A stretch of DNA of 64,000 bases from Phytophthora colocasiae (lineage: Eukaryota; Oomycota; Peronosporomycetes; Peronosporales; Peronosporaceae). Location: contig JAGKQI010000024.1 of assembly GCA_018806915.1 (NCBI GenBank), positions 186,001-250,000 on the forward strand, read 5' to 3'. The notes beneath the pieces are model-generated. The model searched no databases, was not told the DNA's origin, and was given only the letters and a program-made list of their open reading frames with translations. Made by a program: the position numbers and the translations under genes. Of the stretch, positions 23,585 to 36,066 are shown in pieces; the stretch's first letter is position 1; each line of letters starts with the position of its first letter.

Positions 23585-23687
23585 TCCGCCCCCAGCACGT
23601 AAGTTGAGCTGCCGCAGCTCACTTCGGGTTTATTTCCACATTCACCACCTGGAACACAAGTCGTTCAAGCGCCACCACTCTCTCGAA

Positions 23688-26489
23688 ATGTCCGATCCGC
23701 CTTCCTCGCCCCCCTTGACGCCGAGGACGCCCTCGAGCGAGCACTCGCTCCGATCCGCCCGATCCACGGCCTCCCGCTTCTCAACCCCCGGGGTAAACCC
23801 TGAGCTGGTCACCTTGCAAGCGAGGCTGGCCCATAGCCAACGGATGCGCGAGACCTTGAGCCGCGATCGGGACCACCTGGACGACACCGTTCGCCGGTTG
23901 CGATCCGACATGGAGGATATGGAGCGCTTCCGGGACGACCAAGCGGAGGAGATTTTGCGGCTGAACGCCGAAATCGTTCATCTGCGATCGGGAACCGGAG
24001 ATGCTATCGGTGGGGACGCGATCGCCGCCTTGCAGGATCAGCGGGCCCAGCACGACGCCGAACGACGGGAGTCTGAGCAGCGACTGGCCCGGATCCAGGC
24101 GCGGCTAGACTCTGCGCTCGAGGATCTCGACTTCCGGCTGGCCGAACTTCGCATAGCCGGGGAGACGGAGATTGAACTCCGGGATGAGCTTCAGGATCGC
24201 GAACGGGAGCTCGCCGCCGTGCGTCATGACCTGACCCTCACTCAGCGTAGCCTTGATCGCTGGCAGAGGAACGATTCCTCCCAAGGTCCACAAGCGGCTA
24301 TGGCCATGCCTGCTGATCAGGCTCGCCCGACAGCAGAGGAAGCTCGGTTGAGGTTGGAGTTGACGCGGACCCAAGCGGAGTTGCTCGCCGCTCGAGCCGA
24401 AGTCGCGTATCTGGAACGCGAGGCAGAGGATCACCAGGTTGAACTGGCTCGGGCACACCTCGCCTTGGAGGACGTATCCGCCCCGGATTCTCGCGCTCCG
24501 CCTCTGGGTGCAACCGCCGATGCCGCCGCCGTATCCAGCCTGGAGCAAGATCTGGCAGACGCCTTGGGAAATCTGGAGATAATCCAGCACGACCGGGACC
24601 AGCTCTCCGTCCAGCATCGTGCCGCCATTGCCGAGCGGGATCAGGCCGTCGCAGACCTGGATCAGGCCCGCCTCGACCGGGATCAGGCAATGCAAGATCT
24701 CAGTCGAGTAACGGCAGACCGTGATCGAATCCAGGTCGACCTGGACGATGCCACCCAAGATCGTTTGTCTGCCCTCGCAGACCTTGACGTGGCTCGTTCC
24801 GCCCGGGATGCGGCGACACAGGAACTCGACCAACTCCAGCGACAGAACGCGGAGCTTCGACAGGCTCACCAAGAGCTGGACGCTGATTATGCCGAAGCCG
24901 AGCAACAGCTGCACCACGCCGAGGATTCCTCTGCTCGGTTGTCCTCGTGGATCGCGGATCGACGGGCGGCTCGTGCCACCAAAGATCTCGAAGCGCCTCC
25001 GCTTCCCCGGCCGTTCCTCCTTCCTCACGCAAGCGTCCGGCTCGGAGCACCTCAGCTCCCCGTGATCTAAAACCTGCAGCTACCGAAGCTCCCGGGTCAA
25101 CCCAGCCTGTCACACCCACGGTGGTCCCGACCCCGGCAGGATCAACGGCGAGTCCGCTGGATCTGTTGGCGGATCAAGCTTCTGGGCAAGCCGGAGGGGA
25201 GGAAACCGACACTCCAGCCCCTGATTCGACCCCAGCGCCTACGGATCAGTCCGGATCGCTTCCCGCCGAGGGTGATTCGCCGGATGAGGACGAGGAAGAC
25301 TCCGACTACGATCCCCAGCACCCATTCTCATCGCCGTCCGAAGAGGACGAAAGCCCAGAACCCAGCAATGGAACTAGTTCTGAAGCCGAATCGGAACGTT
25401 CCAACGAGGCGGAGGACTCCGAGGAGGACGAGACTCTCTACATGGGCCGCCAACGGTCTATCTCGACGCACCGGCGCGAGTCCGGTCAGGTTCCGAGCCG
25501 GACCTTCTGGCACCCGTGGATCGGGGTCTCCGGACGGCTCAAGCCCATCTCCAGATGGATCAGGCCCGCCGTCTCCAGGATCACCTCCGGGTTCCCCGTC
25601 GCCGCCGCCACCTCCTTCCGGCGGTTCCTCGCCCCCCGGGCTCCGACCACCCCTGTTCCCGGTCGCCTCTTTCATTCCAGGGTACGATCGGCAGCGTACC
25701 TTCGCGGCTGCTGACATCGTGCCGTGGGATCCGCAGGTGATCGGGCAGTATTCGATCGTGGGTCTGATCGCCAGTTCTCTGGGCAAACGGTTGTTGATCC
25801 CTTCGGGTTGGCTGTTCCCTTCCCAGATACAGGCTGGGCCTGCACCAACCCCCCCACCGAATACCTCCACGAGTTGATCACGGGCGTGAACGTTAGCTTG
25901 ATCTGCTGGCTCTGGAGCCGTGGAACGACTTCGCGAACCCGGGTCCCCTTACGTTCGACCTCGATCTGCATGAGAGGGAGGAACACGCCTCGCGGCCGTG
26001 GCCGCCACCTATCGCGTTCTGGAGGAACGGCACCGTCAAGCATTTTGGGAGGCCACCCACAACTTTGAGATCACCTCTGCCATGCAGGATGCGGATCTTG
26101 AACTGCAGCGGTATTACGTTGCTCGCAAGGCCCGGCGGAGTCGGGCTGGGTCTGCTTGGCGCCGATTCCTCGCCTCCTTCCCCGCCATAATGCGCGATCA
26201 GTGGTTCGATCTCGACATCCTGCTGGATCCGTTCTTCCTTCACCTCCCCATTCCGTCGGTGGATGTGGTTCGTTGGTATCCCGGCGTGGTCTCTCGGCGT
26301 GCCAACCTGGCGGATCCCAACGCGAACGTCCCAGAGCCGGCGAACCTGATCGAGGCTCTGGAGGAGTGTGACGAGGCGGATCCGTGGCGTAACCAGTATC
26401 GGCAAGACCCGGTCAACCATCCCGCTACCAGGATTCCCCGACTTATCGGCAAGTTCAATCCTCCTCCCGCTGGGGCCGCTTCTCCGTAA
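23688..26489 (+). pseudogene. family B antisense gene, B1 copy
   Basis: ATG at 23688 (MSDPPSSPPLTPRTPSSEHS) is about 100 bp inside the 3' LTR, on the strand opposite to pol. The first frame runs to 25070 and is a long Asp/Arg/Gln/Leu-rich coiled coil (about residues 40-420) made of QDRDEL-like heptads. A one-base loss near 24982 (ACCAAAGATC here, ACCAAAAGATC in B2) changes frame. The next frame (to 25714) has a basic SRKRPARSTSAPRD segment and a Glu/Asp/Ser tract. A 2-nt loss near 25493 leads to the Pro/Gly-rich part and FIPGYDRQRTFAAADIVPWD, and another shift near 25860-25990 leads to the C-terminal domain with RHRQAFWEATH, ending at 26489. B2 carries the better copy. Function unknown. Confidence 0.8.
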
Positions 26490-26843
26490 GTCGTGCTAAC
26501 TTCGATCACCTGCAGCAAGGCTCGGGGCTACTCCCCGAGTTCGGATTCGGAACCCCATCCAGGGCCGTTCTGCATTCTTCCATCTCCATTCGTAACTCCC
26601 ATAATCTCCACTCGTAATTCTCGTATTCTCCATTCCCACAGTCATTCCATCGTACTCCATCATTTTGAGAATGTGATCCCCTTTCATCTCCATCTCGACA
26701 TCCCGGATCACCATCTTCCAGCGTCAAATTCCCTACGTACATGCACATACACAAATGTAAAACTCTCGCTCTGATCTGGATTCTCCTCCACATCAGCTTC
26801 CTCGATCACGGCGAAGCAACCCTGTCACCTCGCCTGACTCTCC
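26490..26843. other. convergent spacer between pol and antisense gene (B1)
   Basis: No gene seen. The + strand is rich in short repeats of CTCCATT/CGTAATTCTC near 26580-26650, the complement of GGAGAT/GAGAATTACGA repeats in B2. It separates the converging 3' ends. Confidence 0.6.
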
Positions 26844-29800
26844 TTACACCTCTTCATGTGACTGCATCACGCCGAATCGGTTCCGATTAGCGTGGTCACG
26901 TAGGAACGCGCTCAGTATGGCCCCACAGTTAAGATCAGCTTCGTCGACCCACGTTGGCTCATCATAACCGACCCAGTGCACCAGAAATTCACGATAGATC
27001 CGGCCGTAGCGAGTTCGTTTCCCACTTCGCATGTCCGAGATCCGTTCAACTTCGTACTCATCGATATCCAGATCCGGGACCCAACTGTCTTCCGGAAGGA
27101 GGATCTCATCGAAATCGAGCCGATCTGCTTCATCTACAGTCAACTCGATCCGCGGTCGATCCGGGAAATTCCGTACCAGCTTTAGCTTAGAAACATGGAC
27201 CACCGGGAAGATATGGTAATCAGATCCCGCGATCTCCAGCTTGATCGTGAATTCATTGAGCTTCTCTGCAACACGGAACGGGCCGTGCCAGAGGTGAGCG
27301 AGTTTACGTGCATACCCTTCCTTCACACGATCTAGGTATAGCCAAACACGTGATCCAGCTTCGATCTGATGCGGATCGACGTCCTCATTGTGTCGATCAG
27401 CTCGGTCCGCAATCGCCTCTCGCAGCCTAGCGTTGACCTGTTCTCTCGACTGCTGGTAGTATCTCTGAACGCGATATCTCCATCGTCTTGGATCGCGGTC
27501 ATGGCGCCTGGTCGACCCGATCGGGATCGTCGCTTCCAACGTCGATCTCGGGTCCCATCCGTGTACCAAATAGTGAGGGGTATCTCCCCGGACCCGATCG
27601 TGAGCCGTGTTAATGGCGAAAGTCAATCTCTCCGCATATTCATCCCAGTCCTTTTGATCGAGATCTTGAACATACATCTTGATTGCCCTAGTTACCGTTT
27701 GCACCATCCGTTCCGCAGTCCCATTGGCCTGTGGTCGGTAGGCCATCGTCGCCCGTTGTCGTTGCCCCAGGATCCTATTAAACGATCTGAAGAAGTCGGA
27801 CATGAAGCCCGGCTCTCGATCGTGCCTGATCATCTCGCTAGCGCCAAATCTGCGGAACACGCATTCTTCATAAGATTCCGCGACGGTCTGGGCCGATCGG
27901 GAGGAACTAGCCTTTGCGATCACATATCCCGTGAACGGATCCACCCAGATCAGCAGTTCAGTATTGCCTTTGTTGGATCTGGGCAGAGAGGGTATGTGAT
28001 CCATCGCTATGATCTGGAATGGGTATGTAGCTTGCAGATTCCCAGGTGACTCGCCTCGGATCGTGGGTCTCCCCTTTCCGGTCTCACAGTCTACACACTC
28101 GCCTACGTATCGTTGCACACTCCGATATAATCCCCTCCAGTGGAAATGATCTCGGATCCGCTGATAAGTGCGTCCGATCCCTTGATGTCCCCCTTCCAGA
28201 GTCGTATGGTAGTGGTGGAGGACATCCTGCTGTAGCGTTTCTGGAACCACGAGTCTCATCAGACGGTCGCGATCACCTCTTGATCTCGGCCTGGTGGGCA
28301 ATAAAACAACAGATCCTGTTCATCTACCTCGTACTCGGAAGCGATCTTGGCGTAGGATCCAGCCTCGGCTCGAGTAAGATCCGCGATCTGCCCAGCCAGG
28401 TACTTCTTTAGTCCGGCGATCCAGACCTCCTCGTCCTGGGCTCGCCTGATCCGATCCACTCGCATCTCCCGGATCAGTTCCTCTCGCAGGACGGCGGCAT
28501 CGGGTCGTGCTCGGGCTGCACCCGTGGCTACGGCCGACACTTGCACCGTTCGATCTTCAACTCGAGGGATCAACACCTCATCAAGCCGATTCAGGGTGAC
28601 CAGATCGCACCGATCTGCTTCATCGTGGACCTCGATCCCGCTTCCTCGCTGCAGCGCGGCGCTCGCCAAGCTGTCTGCGCTCCCATTCCAGTCTCTCTTC
28701 ACATGGACTAGCTCATGACCTCCCCAATTCCGCAAGTGATCTAGCACCTTCTGTTTCAGTAACGTCAATCCTGGCGCCTTGCAGTCGATCTCGCCCCGGA
28801 CTTGTCGGATCACTAGGTTCGAATCGCCACAAATGACCAAACGGCGGCGTTCTAACTGTGCGATCATGCCAAGACCTAGCAAGAGCCCACGGTATTCCGC
28901 TTCATTGACAGTAAGACTCTCCGCATAGTCTGATCTAGCTTTGATCACTTTCCACTCCGGCAAACTCCACACGATCGCGCTGAAAGCGCCTCCTCCTCGT
29001 TTCACGCGTGCCGAGCCGTCGAAACTTACTACCCATAGCTCCTCGCCTGGATCTACGGTGGGAATCGGCATCTGGATCTTACGCCTTGGTTCCTTCTGTG
29101 GCGCGATCGCGATCAGGGCTTCGTCGATCTCCGATCTAGGCGTTATATTAGCTGCGATCGCCCCCAGTATCTCATCCTCTCCCTTCGTACACTTCGTGAT
29201 CTCGAGTGTCCATGGGGACAGGAGAGCAGACCATTGTCCCAGACGCCCTTGAAGGCCGGCAGACTTGAACAGCCAGGCAAGCGTGAAGTGTCTGGTTAGG
29301 ACCTTGATCCGACGTCCCACCAACAGGGTGTAGTGTAGATCCAGGATCCGAAGTAGAGCCAACACCTCCTTTTCGGCAACATTATAGTTTAACTCGTTCG
29401 TCTTCAAGGTTCGGCTGGCTAACGCGACCGGGTGGTAGACCTGGTCGTGTTCCTGCATTAGTGCGGCGGAAATCGCCCAGTCACTGGCATACACGATCAC
29501 CACGGGTAACTTTGTCATGTCGAAGTGACGAAGGATCGGGGTCGACGCGATCTTGGTTTTCAAGGCTGTAAACGCCCTGTGTGCCCTACTCCCACCTTTC
29601 GTCGCCAGCTCTTTGGGCCAGATTGGCTCCGACCTTGCTTGAACAGGGGGAGGCGTCGCCCCAAGTTAAGATCCGGCGTACTATTCCCTTTGAGTCAAGG
29701 TGTCGGGTGATCCATCCTGATTCGACTTAAGCGCAACGGGATCTCGATTGATCGGGTCCGTACTATCCATGATCTTCCGAAGATCTGGTCGCTTCTTCAG

Positions 29801-32451
29801 TTCTGCGAACTCCACTTCACGTAGTTCATATAGGACCGATGCATAGATCGCATAATCCTCGATGAACCGACTATAGTAATTCAAACTTCCCAGGAACGAT
29901 TGCATGGATCGGAGCGACCCAGGGAATGGCAGATCCGTCAGAGACTTCAGGTCTTTCGGGTTTGCCTCAATCCGTCGATCGACACTTTGTGTCCGAGATA
30001 TTCCACCTTATCCATGCCCCAGAAGCTCTTCGCCACACTGATCGAGAGATCTCCACTTATCACAGGCCTCCAATAGGTCTTCCACCCGATCGCACATTTG
30101 ATCCCATGTTCCAGCCGTGATCAAGATATCGTCGATGTAAGATCTCCGTCCTAGAACCGACGGGCGACCAGGATCTTCCGGGACCCCTGATTCAAACACA
30201 TCTGTAGAGTCTTTCGTATTCCCTGACTGGGAGATCTTCAAAAATCCATATAGGGCGTTGTCCACAAGACGTTGATAGATTTGAGGGGCGTTCTTCAGCC
30301 CGAACGGCATGCGATTCCACTCGAAGAGGCCGAACGGGGTGATGAAAGCTGAGATCGCGCGAGCTCGATCGGTCATTGATACGACCCAGAATCCACTCGC
30401 CATGTCTAATGAACAGTACCACAGAACCTTGTCAAGATCTTCTAACAGGTCATTGATCAGAGGCATTGGGTAGATCATCAGCCTCGTGAGACCGTTCACC
30501 AGCCGATAATCGATACATAGTCGGATGTCTACACCGTTCTTCTTGATGATCACCACGATCGGCGATGCCCATGGCGAGGTCGATGGCCGGATAATCTTGG
30601 CAGCTAGGAGGCCTTTGATGAGATCCGATACTTTCTCGCGGAACTGTGGCGCCACCTTTCGGACTCGTTGTGCGATCGGTTTTGCATCACCCACGTCGAT
30701 ATCGCATATAACACCCTTGGCCGCTGGAGGAAGTGCGTTTCCCTTTCCGATCAGGAGATGTCGCTTCTTCCAAATAATCTGTCGAAGTTTCTCGATCTCC
30801 TCCGGGGTAGCCGATCCCGGATTTCCTACTTGCAGATCTTCGATCTTGACTTCTTCAGTGGTGGAGATCTGGATTTCTGGTACTACTGCGAGATTATCGG
30901 CTAGATCTTCGGCCGAAAAATCGCCACTTTCGTGTAAGTGGGTCTGATCAGCGTTCTCGATCCCTTCAGGAGATGTCGGATCCGGTTCATCCGTTGATTG
31001 ATCACGCAGCCTATCGTCCTTGGCTGTCAAGATCAGTGTCTTTAACCATGGGGACGGCGTCGGCGTCGGACACATTTTGGACCTCGATTTGAAAATCTGG
31101 TTTTTCTGTTTTACCTCGATTTCCTCTTCACATGTCCGATCTGTCCGACCTGGGGCCTGATCTGGCAAGCTCTCATTCGTCTCAGTCTCACCATTCGTCT
31201 CAGTCTCACCGCCCCAGCTTCGCCACTCGGGGCCTTGTCAGGAACTGATCGTGATCGGTGGGGTATCCATGGGATCCGGTTGGGGATCGATGAATGCGAC
31301 CTTGACTTCGGCCGTATCGGTCGGTGATCGCGGTTCCAATGTCGATATTGGTGCAGGATCAGGATCGGTCTTGATTGCCCCACCTCGACGGAGTATAGAT
31401 CGCGGCGTAACGTAGGTCGGCCGTTCGACCGACGGTAAGGGGATCTCTACGGTTTTCTGAGGTTCCGGTCTTGCGTCCACTGTCGCTTCTAGAGCTAGAT
31501 TCTGCCACTCCATGTAACGCCGGGACCCGACCGACACAAACCCGGGGTAGCGAGGAACTTTCTTGATCAAGTACCATCCCGACATGTAATCTGTGATCCA
31601 GTCGTAAAATCTTCTCGCTCAAATTCGTGATCACTAAGTACCGAGTTCGGCCGGGTCCATTTACCACGGTGGGTACCCATCGGTCGCCTCTGGTCACCCA
31701 TAATTTCTCCGTCGCCGATAATTTCACTCTCGATGCGGTCTCTTCAGATCCCCCAACTGGGATATGTAGATCTTCCTCAATTTCACTGATCTCACCTTCT
31801 CCCCGTATAATCTTTTGCGACCACTAAGTGGTATCCCCACTTCATTAGGTAAGCACATCGATCCCTCTGCCAGATCCATCCGGACCCCAGCCGGGATCAT
31901 GAAATCCATACCCAGGATCGCATCTTGTCCGGATAGATCTCCGATCCAAATATCGAAAAAGTAGACCAAATATCCCGCAAGTGTGATCTTGATCCTCGTT
32001 CTTCCCTCGGTAGTGTACACATTATCGCCGATCCCAACACACTCCTGTCTCTGACTAGTGTCAAAGTGGCACCCAACCTTACGAGCAAAGGTGGTATCCA
32101 AGATGGATACCTCGGCGCCAGTGTCCAGGAGCAAGATCGCTCTTTCCTGATTGATCTTGCCTGAGATCTTGGCTTGGCGGAACCATTTTCCTGGTGCGTG
32201 GTATTTCCAATACCCCCTGGATTCTCCTTCCTTGAGATCCAAAGCTACTTCCGCACCAGATCGCGAGAACTCATCGATCCGGGGAAGACTCGCGATCTTA
32301 GCAGTATACGAATGCAACTTACATGTATTACCGCGCAGATCCGAATTCTCCCTATCTTGATCTCTCGATTCCTTGTTCACATATGCATAGATGCAGTACT
32401 CAGAACGCTCGGCTCGTACCGGTTTCCAAACCGGCGAGCGTCCTAGTTTAA
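26844..32451 (-). pseudogene. family B pol, B1 copy
   Basis: It starts at the slip site (32451) and includes protease LLLDTGAEVSILD (near 32120), RT with YIDD near 30145, a first RNase H with YASDW and LTRH in place of DAS and TDH, a second RNase H with FDGSA, NEAEYRG and CGDSN (about 29020-28660), integrase (GGHQGIGRTY, CVDCETGKG, AMDH, RHDREPG, NGTAERM) and a chromodomain (EYEVERISDMRSGKRTRYG, 27060-26940). Lesions relative to B2: frameshifts near 31790, 31565, 31243 (extra T), 30045 (extra G), one shared with B2 near 29965, and others near 29680 and 28280. The codon TTA at the site of the B2 stop (near 30937) is intact here. The stop at 26844-26846 ends the chromodomain. Confidence 0.88.
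32401..32451 (-). promoter_or_regulatory. putative -1 frameshift signal, B1
   Basis: On the minus strand GTTAAAC (32451-32445) is followed by TAG. A 10-bp outer stem (AGGACGCTCG with CGAGCGTTCT) encloses a hairpin with CCGGTT and AACCGG arms and TGGA loop, then a 7-nt linker. Here the inner stem is perfect; B2 carries CCGGGTT instead. Confidence 0.65.
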
Positions 32452-34649
32452 CATCTTTTCCACCTTCTCGGGAACAATCCGGCATGTCGGGTCGGGTCGT
32501 ACCACTTGCGGATCTGGTTGTAGAATTCTTCCATGGGGCATTCTCCAGCTTCATGGATCTCCCCACAACCACGGCAGGTATACAGACAGCGATCTGTTGG
32601 GTGACCTCTCTTCCCGCACTTTTCACAGGTTAGACGTCTCCAGCAGTCCAGATCCGTATGCTTCCGCGATCCACAGTGTGAACAGCGACCTCGATCGTGG
32701 TCTGACGTACCCCTGCGATCCGCGATCCGGCCTCGATCTTGCGCGTTCACCTGCGATCGCGACTGATCCTGTTGGTGGGGAACGCCCCCAGTGCCGATCT
32801 GCTTGTCTTCCGACGCGGCAAGATATATCCTCCGGAGATCGCCTTCAGAATCGGATCCGTCCGATCCGGATATTTCCTCTGATTCCGAGCTCGGATCTTG
32901 GGTTTGGATCGCCCGTACCACCGCCCGGGTGGGTGCCGCCGGGGCACTGGCCGGTGCCTTTTGTCTGTACTTCGATCCGAACGCAGATTTACGCTGTCTG
33001 CTTTTCGCCCGTTCCCGGGCACGAAGTACTTCCTCAAGTTCATCGACGTCATTCAGCCGGAGTAGGGTCAGCCGATCAGCTAACTCCGGATCTCCCAATG
33101 TCTCGATATAGTGATCTACATGTTCCCGGCGGGCCTTAGGGCTCCCATCCTTGATCTTCAGTCTAGCACGTAAAGCCGCCACGTTGAGCCGGTAGAGATA
33201 GTCAAGGGGAGTCTCCTCCGATCGCTTGCGAGCGTGATAGTATTGCCACGCGACCGACATACCCAACCCACAATACTGGGTCTGGAAACTGTCCAACAGA
33301 TCTGCCCACTTGGTTTTCGTCGTTCGACTGAGCTGCCTGTACCAGTTCTTTGCCGGTCCCACCATCAGATCTGCAAATGTGAGGCATTTCTCTTCTTCCG
33401 TAGCCTGATCGCGCTGAAATGCTGACTTGACTTTACTGATCCAGGCCCGAGCGCGATCTTCGTCCAGATCTTTACCCGCAAAATCTTTCAGATCCGAGAT
33501 CGCTGAGATCCGGACCCGCTGGATCATCGACGATCCTCCTTGACCGATTGCCGCGGATGCGATCACTGCTCGGCTCGACATCTGTCCACCAGAACTTGGT
33601 ATGCCCATATCGTCCGGATCGTATTCCATGCATCCTGATCCGAGGCCGTGACGGACTCCATTTTAACATCCAACTCCACTTTGATCGGCTATCGGGGTGT
33701 CGCGAGATTCCGCTCTTTCAAGAAACGATCCATCGCCATTTGAAAGTAATCGTCCAACTTGTTGCTCGATCCAGTGGAATTAGTCGTCGGCGCGGTCTGG
33801 TCCGTCCGGATCCGGCGATTTTCTTGCTGATCGGGCATCTTGACCTCCAGCTTTGCGGCCACCGATCGCGTATCCTGTTTCTTCACACGCGATTTCAGGA
33901 ACTTGGCGCCGGAGGGCCCTAACGACATGCGTTGCAACCCTCTCGGGCTATCTGAGTCTGGTTCCGAGGTCGCTGACGCGTAGCATGACGACCCAGTCTG
34001 ATAGCCTGGGTCGGGCGTCAATGAGGCGCTCGCCGACCAAGATCTTGAGGGAGTCGAATAGATCATGGGTCGCAGATTGAATCGCTTGCAGTTCCAAGTC
34101 AAATAGAGAGTTTGGGTCGAATTCTCCAGCCACCAAACCAGCTTCTTGGAGCAGATCAAGTAGGATCTTCACCGCGTTCAGGCGGTCAGAGCTAATCCGG
34201 GGCTTCGACACTGGGCCGGTGAGGTTACCGATCTGGCGGACTTGTATGATCGTAAGAACAGGATCATAAGGCAAGGTCTCGCTTAGCCTCTTCCTGTAGT
34301 AGGCCTGTTCGATCGCGTCCTTGGTGATCGTTGATCCTGGGTTGATCACATCCTCTGGCTCTGAGTCTGGAGCCTTCAATTTCGTCCGGGTGCTCTTGAT
34401 CTTCTTTTTCTTGGTCGATCTTGAGGCACCAGTGGTCTTGGTGAGCAGATTAGGTTTCAGCTTTGCTGATTCCTTATCGCTCGTGTGCGGATCTCGATTC
34501 TCATCGAGATCCGCAATGGCCCTCGACGGGGCCTTGGGAGGAATTCGAGGTTTTTCTTCGAGATCTGGATTGCGATCCAGGTCTGCCTCGTGCCTGTCAG
34601 TAGAGATCCTCCCAGAAGTCTGCTGATCTGTGGATCTTTCTGTTTTCAT
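32442..34649 (-). pseudogene. family B gag, B1 copy
   Basis: The start matches the B2 gag ATG (here 34649). Compared with B2 it has an extra base near 34020, a TAG at 33691-33689 (TCG in B2), a one-base loss near 33630 and another near 32480 that alters the C-terminus before the slip site. The capsid domain (DLKDFAGKDLDEDRARAWIS to LEEVLRARERAKS) and three zinc knuckles (CSHC, CEKC, CRGC sets) are intact within 33629-32448. The bases 34650-34758 are leader, with a TGG start next to the LTR that could be a primer-binding site. Confidence 0.85.
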
Positions 34650-34758
34650 CGGTGCCTCCGTCGATCCAACCTTCGTAGGCACTTCTTCCCTTGTTCTTCT
34701 TTAATCTTGACATCTTCTTGGGACTCACGGTGATATCCGAAGTCACCAGAAGATCCAT

Positions 34759-36062
34759 TGTGGTGGAGGCGGATCTGGCCAAAATCTGGTTGAGGTCGAT
34801 CGCGATCGCCACTTGCGCCCAGACACCGACTAACGGAGGGGGTCCCCCGATGATCCGTGATCTTGTTGCGTGTAGTGTTCACCTTGTGTACCCGTCGGTA
34901 GGCGGGTTACGCTCTTCCAGGTAACTTCTGAAGATGTCTTGGGACGAGAAGAAGGTCTTGGGTGACGCAGGGGTTTGAGGCGGCGTGGAAGTTCTTCACT
35001 CCACCTCGGGGTACTTGATCCCGGTCGTAGGCGAGTTCTCGAGCCTTGATCCGGGTGCCTGGTTCTTGATCCAGGTCTTCCAATAGTCCAATATTCGGGA
35101 TTCAGTCCCTTCCTTTCGTTGTTTTCCGCTTCCGATAGCGGGGGTCTTGAGGGGGCGAGATTCGACTGGATCCTTAGGCTAAACAACCAATTCCTTCCGA
35201 TCCGATGTATACACTTAAAGGATAGTTCACTAGATAGGGCAAAGCTGGCCAATATATTATCCAGACTTAACCGCTATACTAGGTCACGTATCCTTACCTT
35301 CCTGACGCTTGTAGGGCCAATGTAGTTCCCGGTTCCAGGCGTAGCGAAGACACTTGAGTGGTTCAGGGCAAATTCGAGTCTGTTTATGGTTATTCCTATG
35401 CCTACTAATCCCATCCTGATTTACTATCCTACGATCACACGACACTGGCTACAGAGCTGATCCCTAGCTTGGTTCCCCTAACCCTGATCTTGAGCCGATT
35501 CCGTACTTAACCGAAGCTTGATCTCGCACTTAACCGAAGCTTGATCGCTGCCTGATCCCGCTTGGTGATCCTTCATAGAATCCGGATCAGGCCACAAGAA
35601 GAGTCTGCGCCGCGCCTGGGGTTGACCTTGATCCGGAGCTGATCTCGTACTTATACGGGAGAGGATCATTGCGCGATCTTGCGTGATCTCGCTTCGTCGC
35701 CGCCCGGGGAAGTTGGATCGTGCTGTTAGAGGCTTCGGGGCGCCAGGGTAAGCTGATCATGCTCGCTTGGGGACCCGTCATCGTTGATCGCGCGAGAACA
35801 TCCTTGATTTCCCCATTCTTCCTCCGGCAGGATTCGGATCACCCACGAACACCACGGCAGGATTCGGATCACCCACGAACACCGCTCCACCTGCTTCTTC
35901 GCCGGTGTCTCCATTGCCTGTTCCCGGCGGGACCCATCGTACCTTCGTGTGATTCGACCCAGATCTGGCGATCACCGGTCCCCCCTGTCGCTCGTTCCGA
36001 CTCTATTCGGGTTCGTGGCTGACATCGCCTCTCCGGGAAAAATTTTCGTCCGCTTCACCACA
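34759..36062 (-). repeat. family B LTR (B1, 5' LTR)
   Basis: TGTGGTGGAGGCGG...CGCTTCACCACA, 1304 bp. It has two copies of the 23-bp unit and the 30-bp duplication, like the left LTR. It would drive minus-strand transcription of gag and pol. Confidence 0.9.
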
Positions 36063-36066
36063 ATCT
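36063..36066. repeat. target-site duplication of B1 (right)
   Basis: ATCT, matching 22278-22281. Family C coding sequence resumes directly after it. Confidence 0.85.

Larger units (their letters stand above)
22282..36062 (-). mobile_element. family B Ty3/gypsy element B1, full length, nested in family C
   Basis: 13.8 kb, bounded by LTRs of 1303 and 1304 bp with TGTGGTG/CACCACA ends and a 4-bp ATCT target duplication. The LTRs differ at about 8-9 positions by eye. It holds gag, pol and an antisense gene (on the + strand). It is the inverted counterpart of B2 and has more lesions. GATC is strongly over-represented from end to end. Confidence 0.92.

Noticed and set aside
23642..25028. Long frames opposite the B1 antisense gene (for example 24105-25028, -)
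   Set aside because: They are shadows of the GC-rich coiled-coil gene; they have no domain and B2 shows the same complementarity.
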